Shown here: positions 1-6,618 of the stretch, one piece after another
Position numbering within the stretch: the first letter of the stretch is position 1
Layout of the letters: the number at the start of each line of letters is the position of its first letter
Origin: UBA9619 sp964630665
GTDB lineage: Bacteria; Pseudomonadota; Gammaproteobacteria; Arenicellales; UBA868
NCBI GenBank assembly: GCA_964630665.1
Contig: CAZVVN010000067.1
Coordinates: forward strand, 1-17,510
Reading direction: 5' to 3'
Length of the DNA: 17,510 nucleotides
Notes under the pieces: model-generated
The model's input: only the letters and a program-made list of their open reading frames with translations
What the model was told of the DNA's origin: nothing
The model's database searches: none
Program-made: the position numbers and the translations under genes

Positions 1-32
1 GGAAACATCCACAGCGCAAATTCAACGCTCAT
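1..32 (-). CDS. dctM: TRAP transporter large permease DctM, first codons only (partial)
   Basis: Only the start of this gene lies in the window; it runs off the left edge. The minus-strand ATG (bases 32-30) overlaps the TGA stop of the preceding dctQ gene (31-29) in an ATGA arrangement, so translation is probably coupled. The ten visible residues read MSVEFALWMF, a hydrophobic N-terminus as expected for the first membrane segment of a DctM permease. The call rests mainly on position: dctP, dctQ, dctM is the standard TRAP order. DctM is the large inner-membrane subunit that forms the substrate pathway. The assignment is inferred, since almost none of the protein is visible. Confidence 0.72.
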   Translation of the reverse strand, partial: MSVEFALWMF

Positions 33-769
33 CCGAGACCCTCCACTGGCGGCGGTGGCGGTACCTTACGGCCCGCGAGTGTCAGGATGTTCTTGAGCAC
101 CTCCATCATCACCTGCAGCAGCAGGAGTACGAAAGCAACAACGAAGGTGAACTTGAACGGCCAGATAATCGGGTTCCAGGCAGATTCGCCCGAGGTCTCA
201 TCGACCCGGTAGGCCTGGAAGAAATAGTCCCATAGCCCAGCAGTCAACCACAGCAGCATCGGTACCAGCACCATGTAACCAAAGAGGTCAATAATCGCCT
301 TGGTTTTATCGTTGACCTGGTCGAATAGAAAATCCACGCGGATATGGCGGCGCATCTGCAGGCAGTAGGCTATCCCAAACATGAACACTGTGCCCATCAG
401 CATGTACGCCACTTCAAAGGCCCACTTGGTCGGTGCTTTGAAGACATAACGGGCAATGACCTCGTAAACCATGGATATCACAAGGATTGTGATGACCCAT
501 GCGCCGATCTTGCCAAACAGTCGCACATAGGTTTCGACTGCCTGGATGAAAGGAAGCAAGCTCCGCCTGGCAATGCCGGCGACCACACCCCAGGCCAGAG
601 CTACGACCACGCCGAGCAGGAACAAAACAAAGAGCAGTTCGTAGAAACTGCTGGTCGGAGCTTCAAGAACACGCGAGAAGAAAAATGCGGGTTCCTTGAA
701 ATAAGCTTTGGCAAAGAAACGGAAAATGTCCCCGATGAAGGAGAAATAATTGCCGAACACCTCTAGCAT
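29..769 (-). CDS. dctQ: TRAP transporter small permease subunit DctQ
   Basis: Small inner-membrane subunit of a tripartite ATP-independent periplasmic transporter, pairing with DctM to import the ligand held by DctP. The protein has 246 residues, longer than a minimal DctQ of about 160-200. The extra length is an N-terminal amphipathic stretch and an additional membrane segment at about residues 42-66. The family core follows, with membrane segments near 88-105, 118-137, 155-178 and 203-222. Recognisable DctQ features are the R-Y-V-F-x-x-P-T-x-W-x-x-E pattern at about 107-119 and the R-R-H-I-R-V-D motif at 140-146. The C-terminus ends in a proline run (237-241). The ATG is preceded by AGGA about ten bases upstream. 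It lies 127 bases after dctP, beyond a hairpin, and overlaps dctM by four bases. The family call is secure; the substrate is unknown. Confidence 0.93.
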   Translation of the reverse strand: MLEVFGNYFSFIGDIFRFFAKAYFKEPAFFFSRVLEAPTSSFYELLFVLFLLGVVVALAWGVVAGIARRSLLPFIQAVETYVRLFGKIGAWVITILVISMVYEVIARYVFKAPTKWAFEVAYMLMGTVFMFGIAYCLQMRRHIRVDFLFDQVNDKTKAIIDLFGYMVLVPMLLWLTAGLWDYFFQAYRVDETSGESAWNPIIWPFKFTFVVAFVLLLLQVMMEVLKNILTLAGRKVPPPPPVEGLG

Positions 770-803
770 CGATCCGAGTCCTATGAAATAAAGGCGTTAA
801 CAA

Positions 804-838
804 AGTTCCCGGAGTGTCCTTTGGACACCCCGGGAACT
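804..838 (-). terminator. Intercistronic hairpin between dctP and dctQ
   Basis: Two 16-base arms (804-819 and 823-838) surround a three-base loop. On the minus strand every position pairs, with one G-U wobble; on the plus strand the same position is an A-C mismatch, so the structure fits RNA made from the minus strand. The tract after the hairpin is only moderately U-rich (TTGTTAACG). It is therefore more likely a partial terminator, or a 3' stabiliser of dctP mRNA, than a complete stop. Lowering permease expression relative to the binding protein is a common arrangement in binding-protein-dependent transporters. Confidence 0.75.
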
Positions 839-896
839 GGTTTAAGTGTTTCAGCTAGAGGGTAACTCCAACCGATAGTTCAGGCTAAGCCGCTTA

Positions 897-1952
897 TTAC
901 ATACCGATCGGGAAGCGGAAGAAATTCCAGTTTTCCCTCAAGGCCGTCTGGAACTTGCGCCGGTTATCCAACGCACGCTTGAACCAGGGGCTCGCAGCAG
1001 CCTGGGCATCGCTCCACTTGGCCGCAGCTTCATGGGCTGCTTTGATAAATGCCGGGTCGAGTTTTACGAACTCGTTGCCATGCGCGCGCATCTGGGCCAG
1101 GGCATCGATATCATGATAGGCGTAGCGAATCCAGCTTTCCAACACATTCAGGCGACCGGCCATTTTGACCAGTTCCTGGTCTTCTTTGGAGATCCGGTCC
1201 CAGGCCTCGATATTGATCGGGCACTCCTGCACCGCGCCGGGCTGGTGGACGCCGGGCATGATGATGTACTTGGCGATCTTGTGAAAACCAGATGGCAGAT
1301 TCACTGACGGTGAGCTCCACTCGGTGGCATCGATGACGCCACGCTCAAGCGCCGGATAAACCTCGGAGCCCGGTAGGATCACCGTCGAGGCACCCAGATT
1401 GCCTGCAATTTCGGCCCACGCGCCGGCGGTGCGCATCTTCAGTCCCTGGAAGTCATCAAGATTCTGGATGCGCTTCGTCGAGTGCAGGAAGATCTCGGTT
1501 GGGAAGATACCGCACGGGATTGATTCCACGCCAAACACCTCACGCCGATATTCGGATGCGAGTTCCGCACCACCACCTTCGTAAAGCCAGATGATCAGTT
1601 CTTCGGGGTTCAACCCTCCGGCCATATTGGCAAAGATAACAGTGGTTTTGTCGATACCCCAGTCGTATCCCATCCAGGTGTGACCGATCTGGGCGACGTT
1701 GGATTTGACAGTGTCAGATACCTTGAGTGCCTTGCCAAGGGTACCACCGGGAAAGACCTGGATCTTGACTCGGCCCGCGGTGAGTTGTTCGACGTACTTG
1801 GCGAACCCTTCGGCATCCTTTTTCAGAAATGGTCCGCCGCCCCACGAGGTGGCCATGCTCCAGTTCTCTCCAGCGTGCGACGTGACGGCGGACGCCATCA
1901 GGGCAGCACCGGCGATACTGCTTAACAACAGTTTGGTTATTCGTTTATACAT
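897..1952 (-). CDS. dctP: TRAP transporter periplasmic substrate-binding protein DctP (TakP/mannitol-chloroaromatic type)
   Basis: Periplasmic receptor that binds the ligand and delivers it to the DctQM permease. From the chosen ATG the protein has 351 residues. It begins with a clear Sec signal peptide: charged MYKR, a hydrophobic core to about residue 22, and a likely cleavage after Ala27 (S-H-A). The chosen ATG has AGGAG eight bases upstream; an in-frame start at 2063 would put 37 non-signal-like residues in front and was rejected. Family landmarks are the R174 ligand-carboxylate arginine in K-M-R-T-A-G and the A-T-E-W motif at 209-212. In the TakP-type 2-oxoacid receptors, Glu-Trp in this position helps hold a cation and the ligand. 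This suggests a 2-oxo- or hydroxycarboxylate, or an aromatic acid, as ligand; that is inference. The gene sits downstream of CoA-transferase and LLM genes on the same strand. Confidence 0.93.
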   Translation of the reverse strand: MYKRITKLLLSSIAGAALMASAVTSHAGENWSMATSWGGGPFLKKDAEGFAKYVEQLTAGRVKIQVFPGGTLGKALKVSDTVKSNVAQIGHTWMGYDWGIDKTTVIFANMAGGLNPEELIIWLYEGGGAELASEYRREVFGVESIPCGIFPTEIFLHSTKRIQNLDDFQGLKMRTAGAWAEIAGNLGASTVILPGSEVYPALERGVIDATEWSSPSVNLPSGFHKIAKYIIMPGVHQPGAVQECPINIEAWDRISKEDQELVKMAGRLNVLESWIRYAYHDIDALAQMRAHGNEFVKLDPAFIKAAHEAAAKWSDAQAAASPWFKRALDNRRKFQTALRENWNFFRFPIGM

Positions 1953-1960
1953 GCTGCATT

Positions 1961-1965
1961 CTCCT
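1961..1965 (-). promoter_or_regulatory. Ribosome binding site that fixes the dctP start
   Basis: AGGAG on the minus strand, eight bases before the ATG at 1952. Together with the signal peptide that begins there, it selects this start over the longer in-frame one at 2063. Confidence 0.8.
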
Positions 1966-2121
1966 CTGCAGTGGGTTTGACACCAGGCTGTCATTCCGAA
2001 TTTGCGAATCGTGCTATGCCGGTTTGACAGAGTTTGCACCCGATTGACAACGGGTATCGACACCGAGTGTCAACGATGCCCGTATGGTCGTCAATAGGGA
2101 AGTTACCCAGATTAGCTTGTT

Positions 2122-2140
2122 TTAGGCAGAAAGTGCCTAA
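2122..2140. promoter_or_regulatory. Palindrome upstream of dctP, possible operator
   Basis: Perfect seven-base inverted repeat TTAGGCA / TGCCTAA with a five-base centre (GAAAG), about 170 bases upstream of the dctP ATG. It lies between the upstream LLM gene and dctP. Size and symmetry suit a dimeric regulator site. It could equally be a second small hairpin after the LLM gene. No regulator gene is in the window, so the role is inferred. Confidence 0.35.
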
Positions 2141-2159
2141 TTCAGGGGTAAATCAAGGG

Positions 2160-2184
2160 CCGATCACCCGTATGAGGCGATCGG
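2160..2184 (-). terminator. Hairpin just after the LLM oxidoreductase stop codon
   Basis: CCGATC pairs with GATCGG, extended on the minus strand by a G-U wobble and two further G-C pairs, with a seven-base loop. It starts two bases past the TGA stop (2189-2187). The following tract (CCCTTGATTT) is only weakly U-rich. The wobble again fits minus-strand RNA. It probably ends or attenuates the CoA-transferase/LLM transcript before dctP. Confidence 0.45.
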
Positions 2185-2186
2185 TT

Positions 2187-3134
2187 TCAGTCGAGCAGCG
2201 GGATCAGTTCTTTCGCGATCATTTCCACCTGGTCGTCCTGGTAACGGTAGGGCATAAAGACCAGTCGATCGAGCCCTTTTTCGAAGTGGGCGCGGAGTTG
2301 TTCGGCGCATTCATCCAGCGTCCCGATAATTGCGCTTTCTGCGGTCGATTTGCTCCAGGACGCAAAATCCCACTCTGTGCTGAGCCATTCCATCATTGGC
2401 TCTTCAATGTCCTCCCGTGGGCCGATCGCGATCGGTAGTTGGTTAGTGAAGGAAAGCGTTGCTGGGTCGCGGCCGGCATCCTCGGCCAACTGGATGATTC
2501 GGGCCTTGTCCTCGGCATAAGAAGTGGCGGTGTAACAATAGGTGAGCCAGCCATCGCTGCGCGTGGCAACACGTTTGAGAACCCGGTCTGCGTATCCGCC
2601 GATCAGAATCGGTGGCCCGGGCTGTTGCTGGGGTTTGGGGAACATGACCGCGCTTCTTAGTTTGTGTGGCGGGTACTCGGCGGTTGTCTGGGCCTCGGTC
2701 CACAGGTGCTCAAGAATATCGAGGCTCTGGTCCATGATCTTGCCCCGCTGGTGAAAGTCGACTCCGACAGCATCGAATTCGCGTTTGTACCAGCCAGATG
2801 CCAGACCCAAAAGCAGCCGCCCACCCGAGATAACGTCCATACTGGAGAGTTGTTTGGCAAGAATGACTGGGTTCCTGAGTGGCAGAATCAGGACCCCGGT
2901 TCCGAGTTTGATTGTGCTTGTTTTTACCGCCAACGCGGTCAGAAGAGAGAGCGAGTCGATGATCGGGAAATGGGGTTCGACGCCAAGCAGAATGTGGTCC
3001 CAGACCCAGGCCGACTCGAAGCCGAGTTGCTCGATCCACACGCCCTGCTGGATCAGACCGTCAGGGTCAGGCAGTTCCGGGTAGGCCACAAAGTTACGCA
3101 GCGCCATGCCATAGACAACTCGGTTCGACGGCAT
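2187..3134 (-). CDS. LLM class flavin-dependent oxidoreductase (first of three)
   Basis: Luciferase-like TIM-barrel oxidoreductase of 315 residues that would use reduced FMN or F420 to oxygenate or oxidise a small organic substrate in the cytoplasm. Family signatures in order are V-W-D-H-I at 44-48, L-G-T-G-V-L-I-L-P at 77-85 with R-N-P-V following, S-G-G-R-L-L-L-G at 103-110 leading into G-W-Y-K-R-E-F, and P-P-I-L-I-G-G at 174-180. These match the large group often labelled 'probable F420-dependent oxidoreductase'. Cofactor choice cannot be decided by eye. The ATG has AAGGAG nine bases upstream. It follows the CoA-transferase B subunit by 39 bases and probably shares its transcript, which suggests that it acts on the same compound. 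The partner flavin reductase is not in the window. Confidence 0.9.
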   Translation of the reverse strand: MPSNRVVYGMALRNFVAYPELPDPDGLIQQGVWIEQLGFESAWVWDHILLGVEPHFPIIDSLSLLTALAVKTSTIKLGTGVLILPLRNPVILAKQLSSMDVISGGRLLLGLASGWYKREFDAVGVDFHQRGKIMDQSLDILEHLWTEAQTTAEYPPHKLRSAVMFPKPQQQPGPPILIGGYADRVLKRVATRSDGWLTYCYTATSYAEDKARIIQLAEDAGRDPATLSFTNQLPIAIGPREDIEEPMMEWLSTEWDFASWSKSTAESAIIGTLDECAEQLRAHFEKGLDRLVFMPYRYQDDQVEMIAKELIPLLD

Positions 3135-3173
3135 TTCTTGGACTCCTTTGGCTTTAGTTTCAGTTGCTGGGAT

Positions 3174-3947
3174 TCAAGCGGTGTAAAGCTGTTCTGGATC
3201 CAATTTCCGCAAGACGGCCAGTTCGTCTGCCGAAGGAGGTTCGGTCTCAGTGAGTTCGTCATCGAACGCAAGGTCGAAACCGGTGTTGTTCAGAACCTGG
3301 TCGCGGCTTACTCCCTGGTGCAGCGCGAGCACTTTCATCTGTCGGTTCTCACCGTCGAACCCCATCAAAGCAAGATCAGTCACGACACGAAACATGCCAC
3401 CGGTAACCAGTCCCGCATCGGCCCGTGAAGTGCCGCCGGACAGAAAACCGGGGCTGGTTACGAAGTCGACCTCCGGTACGAAACGGCGTTTCTCGTGTTT
3501 CATTGCTACGATCATATTGGTCAGGCTGGAGATATCGTTTCCACCGCCTGTGCCGGGAAGGCGGGTTTTCGGTTTGTCCGGATCACCGATGAACGAACTG
3601 TTGAGGTTGCCATAACGGTCGATCTGGGCTCCACCCATAAAACCGATATCGATGTAGCCCCGCTGCAGCAGCAGCATAACATCGGTAATCGGAAGTACCA
3701 TGTTGGCCTTTCGCGTGCAGCGCTGCTCGTTGGTCGAGGGGGGTAATTCGCCAGGCACGACGAACGGACCGATCACGCCGCCCTCGAACAGGATCGTGAG
3801 ACTGGGTGCGTGCAGCCTCTGGGCGAGCGTTACAGCCAGCAGTGGTATGCCAACCCCGGCAAACACTATTTGACCGTCGTTGAGGAGTCTCGCACTCATC
3901 ACCGCCAGCAATTCTGATGCGGTGTAGGCAGATTTGTCAGTCATCAT
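3174..3947 (-). CDS. CoA-transferase subunit B (glutaconate CoA-transferase / IpdB type)
   Basis: Beta subunit of a class I CoA-transferase family heterodimer; 257 residues from the first of two adjacent ATG codons (255-256 if the second is used). GGAG lies about six bases before the first ATG. The catalytic glutamate of class I beta subunits probably corresponds to Glu55 in L-F-E-G-G-V-I-G-P (53-61). The segment G-Y-I-D-I-G-F-M-G-G-A-Q-I-D-R-Y-G-N-L-N is the usual subunit B fold core. Family members transfer CoA between acids, but the IpdAB branch is instead a ring-opening hydrolase of steroid CoA intermediates, so the reaction is open. Its start overlaps the end of subunit A by 11 bases. 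This tight coupling supports an equimolar A/B complex. Confidence 0.88.
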   Translation of the reverse strand: MMTDKSAYTASELLAVMSARLLNDGQIVFAGVGIPLLAVTLAQRLHAPSLTILFEGGVIGPFVVPGELPPSTNEQRCTRKANMVLPITDVMLLLQRGYIDIGFMGGAQIDRYGNLNSSFIGDPDKPKTRLPGTGGGNDISSLTNMIVAMKHEKRRFVPEVDFVTSPGFLSGGTSRADAGLVTGGMFRVVTDLALMGFDGENRQMKVLALHQGVSRDQVLNNTGFDLAFDDELTETEPPSADELAVLRKLDPEQLYTA

Positions 3948-4908
3948 AAATACTCCGTCCGCGCCGGCTCGCGTCCAGCATCGCGGCTGTACCGAATCTC
4001 TCGAGATAGTCCTCCCAGGTCGCGGTGTCGTAGAAGTGATTCTTTAGATAACTGGCAGCGCCCTTGTCGGGGTCTGCCGAAACCAGCTTCGCATAATCAT
4101 TCATTTGATCGAAGAACGGTTCGTAGGTGCCATAACACTCGTGGGGAGCGCAGCCAAATGGTACCTCGACCACAGCATCGGCGGTGAAGAATGGAATTCG
4201 GGTACGGTCGGGAGCCCGGCGGATCTGCGCGTTGTCGATCAACCGTTCAGTGGTGAGGATCACCTTTGACGCTGCCATGGCGATGTCCATATCCATGAAC
4301 GGGAGGCCGTCGATCTGTGCGTTTCCATATGAGTCGGCTCTTTGCACGTGAATGATTGCTACGTCCGGGTTGAGCGCTGGTAGCAGCACCAGCTGGTCGC
4401 CAGTGAACGGGCAGGTCATCTTGCGTGTTTCCGATTCTGCCCGCTTACCCACGTCTGATCCCATCATGGAGCGCGCGGGCAGAAAGGGAACACCCATCGC
4501 GCCGGCCCGGTAACGCAATCCCATCGACATGTGTGACCATTCGTCAAAGCGCGCTTTGCCAGTCTCGACGTGAAGGCGCATGACCTTCGATATTCCCCAG
4601 ACAATACCCTGGCTGAACCAACTCGTCACCACGTGAGAACTGACGCCAGATGCCAATAGCAGGTCACCTTCGTTGGACATGATGCTGCGCGAGGCAATGA
4701 GATTACGCCGTCCCTGCCGGATCAGTGCCCAGATCATTGCCATCGGGGTGCGGGACATCGTACAACCACCGATCGCAACATGATCACCGTCGTGCACAAG
4801 TGCGGCGGCTTCCTCGAGCGACATGACTTTCTCATGGAGCCCCCGGTCGCGCGCCTGTGTTTCCGCCCGAAGGTCTAAGTACGGCTTAACTTGCAGTCGA
4901 TCCGCCAT
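3937..4908 (-). CDS. CoA-transferase subunit A (glutaconate CoA-transferase / IpdA type)
   Basis: Alpha subunit of the same CoA-transferase family enzyme, 323 residues, normal for the glutaconate type. The glycine-rich stretch V-A-I-G-G-C at 44-49 and the A-D-S-Y-G-N segment at 191-196 are typical CoA-transferase features; the catalytic glutamate resides in subunit B. GGGGAAG lies a few bases before the ATG. The gene overlaps the upstream DUF6166 gene by 23 bases and subunit B by 11 bases, so three genes are translationally linked. Likely role: activating an organic acid to its CoA thioester, or hydrolysing a cyclic CoA intermediate. The co-transcribed LLM oxygenase and downstream TRAP uptake genes favour catabolism. 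Substrate unknown. Confidence 0.88.
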   Translation of the reverse strand: MADRLQVKPYLDLRAETQARDRGLHEKVMSLEEAAALVHDGDHVAIGGCTMSRTPMAMIWALIRQGRRNLIASRSIMSNEGDLLLASGVSSHVVTSWFSQGIVWGISKVMRLHVETGKARFDEWSHMSMGLRYRAGAMGVPFLPARSMMGSDVGKRAESETRKMTCPFTGDQLVLLPALNPDVAIIHVQRADSYGNAQIDGLPFMDMDIAMAASKVILTTERLIDNAQIRRAPDRTRIPFFTADAVVEVPFGCAPHECYGTYEPFFDQMNDYAKLVSADPDKGAASYLKNHFYDTATWEDYLERFGTAAMLDASRRGRSIYDD

Positions 4909-5215
4909 GCTGCTTCCCCGTCAAATTCTTGTTGTTAAGTGCGGCATCAATCTCGGTGCTGGTTAGGGACCATTCATTGTCAAGCTCTGCGATCACCTGT
5001 TTCATGAACTCACCAGACAGCGCCAGTGCCTGCTCATTGTCTCCGAGGTGTTCTGCAAGTATGGCCAGTGCCAGTTGCTGTGGTGCGTCGCCTTCGTAGG
5101 TCCACTCGAAACCGTTGTCAGTGAACTGGTGGATATCGATCCTCTCATCGAGTTGCTGGCCATCCACAGTGACCTTAATGCCATCGATGGTTCTTGCGCC
5201 GATGTAGGTTTTCAT
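4886..5215 (-). CDS. DUF6166 family small protein
   Basis: A 109-residue protein matching what I know of DUF6166: an N-terminal M-K-T-Y-I-G-x-R-T-I-D-G (1-12), then V-D-G-Q-Q-L with a following R-I-D-I (14-28), F-E-W-x-Y (36-40), the L-A-x-A-I-L-A-E-H-L-G-D region (48-59), and a final acidic E-W-x-L-T-x-x-E-I (81-89). The function of the family is not known to me. The ATG at 5215 is chosen because the family begins there and GGAAG lies just upstream; a TTG at 5242 would add nine residues. It is the first gene of the operon and its 3' end overlaps CoA-transferase subunit A by 23 bases. The tail after residue 92 is low-complexity and probably disordered. No signal peptide or membrane segment is visible. 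Confidence 0.8.
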   Translation of the reverse strand: MKTYIGARTIDGIKVTVDGQQLDERIDIHQFTDNGFEWTYEGDAPQQLALAILAEHLGDNEQALALSGEFMKQVIAELDNEWSLTSTEIDAALNNKNLTGKQHGGSTAS

Positions 5216-5255
5216 CTCTTCCAATCCCTGCGAATCCAGCAAGCCAAGAAATCAA

Positions 5256-5296
5256 GTCATACTCTGCGATAAGTGATTTTCAGCATCCAGTATGAC
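5256..5296. promoter_or_regulatory. Paired inverted half-sites upstream of the DUF6166/CoA-transferase operon
   Basis: GTCATACT (5256-5263) and its exact complement AGTATGAC (5289-5296) are 33 bases apart start to start, about three helical turns. They lie 41-81 bases upstream of the DUF6166 ATG, in the region divergent to the second LLM gene. The arrangement suits a dimeric or looping regulator, or a leader hairpin with a 25-base loop. The rest of 5216-5489 shows no ORF worth calling; TATAAA at 5401-5406 and a GATAC/GTATC dyad at about 5443-5457 are possible but weak promoter elements of the plus-strand gene. Confidence 0.35.
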
Positions 5297-5489
5297 AGAG
5301 AAAAGTTATCATATCGGGAGTTGAGATCATAGGAGTTTCCACCGACATTCGAATAGACACGGGAAACCCCCTCCCTGGCTGCTGCTAGTCGGGAGATGGA
5401 TATAAAACCCAGTCGTCAGGTCCAAGCACTGGCCCAGGCGTGGGATACTTGGGGTATCACAATTGCGAAAATAACCAGGAAACACTGAT

Positions 5490-6482
5490 ATGAAGTTCGG
5501 GTTCACGCTGCCATCTTATACCTGGCCAGGCCTTGACTATAAGATGACTTACCGGGTCACCAAGGATATGGCACGCCGCGCTGAAGCATTGGGCTACGAT
5601 TCGCTCAGCGTATGGGATCACCTGCTGACGGCACCCGGTCTGTACGGCGGTTCCTGGCTGGACCCGTTGATGGTACTTGCCTGCGCAGCGGGTGCGACCG
5701 AAAAGATCCCGCTGGGAACCAACATCCTGGTTGTGCCGATTCGTCACCCGGTATTGCTGGCTAAGGAGCTGGCGACACTGGATTACATGTCTGGTGGGCG
5801 TTTTTTCTTTGGTGTCGGTCCCGGCTGGAACGAACCGGAATTCACTTCGATGGGGATCTCGATGCGGGAACGGGGTCGTCGGACTGACGAGATTCTCGAT
5901 GCAGTCAAGCTCCTGCTGAGTGAAGAGAATGTGTCATTCAACGGGGACTATTACCAATTTGAAAACGTCACTATAGAGCCACGCCCGGAGAACTATTTTC
6001 CAGTATGGATTGCCGGTGGCTCGCGAATGCCGGGCCCACTGTCACCAGATCAGCCGTACATGGTCAAGTCTGTACTCAAGCGCATCGTCAAGCACGCTGA
6101 CGTGTTTACCTGCCGGGCATCGGGTAACACAGAGTGGGTCGCACGCGATTACCAGACCGTACGGTCGTACCTTGAGGCCGCAGGCCGCGATCCAGCGACG
6201 CTGGAACTTGCGCACGTGCAGGCGGGTTATGTAGTCGACACCTCGGATTCGAAAAAAGCGTTGTCAATGCAGCGCAAACCGATGGAAACGATCATGGGCC
6301 ACAATCGGGATTGGGACCATCTGCAAGGATGTTACCTCGTGGGCAGCATCGATGACATTGTTGCGAAACTCAAGTTCCTGGAAAGTCATGGCCTTGAGCA
6401 TGTCACCATCCAGCCAGCCGGTCCGGAGATGGCGCAGGTGGACTTGTGGATGGACAAGATCATCAAACCCTTTTTCCGTTGA
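5490..6482 (+). CDS. LLM class flavin-dependent oxidoreductase (second of three)
   Basis: A 330-residue luciferase-like oxidoreductase, clearly related to the one at 2187-3134 and carrying the same landmarks: V-W-D-H-L at 41-45, L-G-T-N-I-L-V-V-P at 75-83 with R-H-P-V following, S-G-G-R-F-F-F-G-V-G-P-G-W at 101-113, and P-V-W-I-A-G-G at 171-177. It uses reduced flavin or F420 and acts in the cytoplasm. The two proteins differ strongly in the C-terminal half, where substrate contacts usually lie; here about 25 residues are inserted after the W-I-A-G-G motif. AGGA stands about ten bases before the ATG. The gene is divergent from the CoA-transferase operon and 136 bases upstream of the PanB-like gene, so those two may be co-transcribed. 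Confidence 0.9.
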   Translation: MKFGFTLPSYTWPGLDYKMTYRVTKDMARRAEALGYDSLSVWDHLLTAPGLYGGSWLDPLMVLACAAGATEKIPLGTNILVVPIRHPVLLAKELATLDYMSGGRFFFGVGPGWNEPEFTSMGISMRERGRRTDEILDAVKLLLSEENVSFNGDYYQFENVTIEPRPENYFPVWIAGGSRMPGPLSPDQPYMVKSVLKRIVKHADVFTCRASGNTEWVARDYQTVRSYLEAAGRDPATLELAHVQAGYVVDTSDSKKALSMQRKPMETIMGHNRDWDHLQGCYLVGSIDDIVAKLKFLESHGLEHVTIQPAGPEMAQVDLWMDKIIKPFFR

Positions 6483-6547
6483 GCCTGGATAGTGAATCCT
6501 AGCCCCCCCCTGCTTGTTTTAACTGTAGCCACACACCGCTTCTGGAA

Positions 6548-6578
6548 CTGGACCTTTACCTGTTGCGGTAAGATCCAG
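6548..6578 (+). other. Imperfect hairpin in the leader of the PanB-like gene
   Basis: CTGGA pairs with TCCAG, followed by CTT/AAG and ACC/GGT, with one mismatch, one bulge and a six-base loop, about 40 bases before the PanB-like start. No U-tract follows, so it is not a textbook terminator. It may attenuate readthrough from the LLM gene or be chance. A run of eight or more C lies just upstream at about 6503-6510. Confidence 0.25.
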
Positions 6579-6618
6579 ACTCTCGAGGTTCTTTACACAG
6601 CTGATCAGGAGAAGACCC

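Noticed and set aside
344..766. 140-codon plus-strand frame opposite dctQ
   Set aside because: Antisense to a clear membrane protein gene; the His/Cys-rich translation is typical of a reverse frame of transmembrane codons.
1953..2063. 37-residue N-terminal extension of DctP from an upstream start
   Set aside because: It would bury the signal peptide; the ATG at 1952 has a good AGGAG and a standard signal sequence.
2134..2150. Sigma-54 type promoter in the dctP upstream region
   Set aside because: GGCAC and TGC are present on the minus strand, but GG and GC are eight rather than ten bases apart.
2664..3428. 254-codon plus-strand open frame
   Set aside because: Antisense to the first LLM gene and the end of CoA-transferase B; no recognisable motif and no ribosome binding site.
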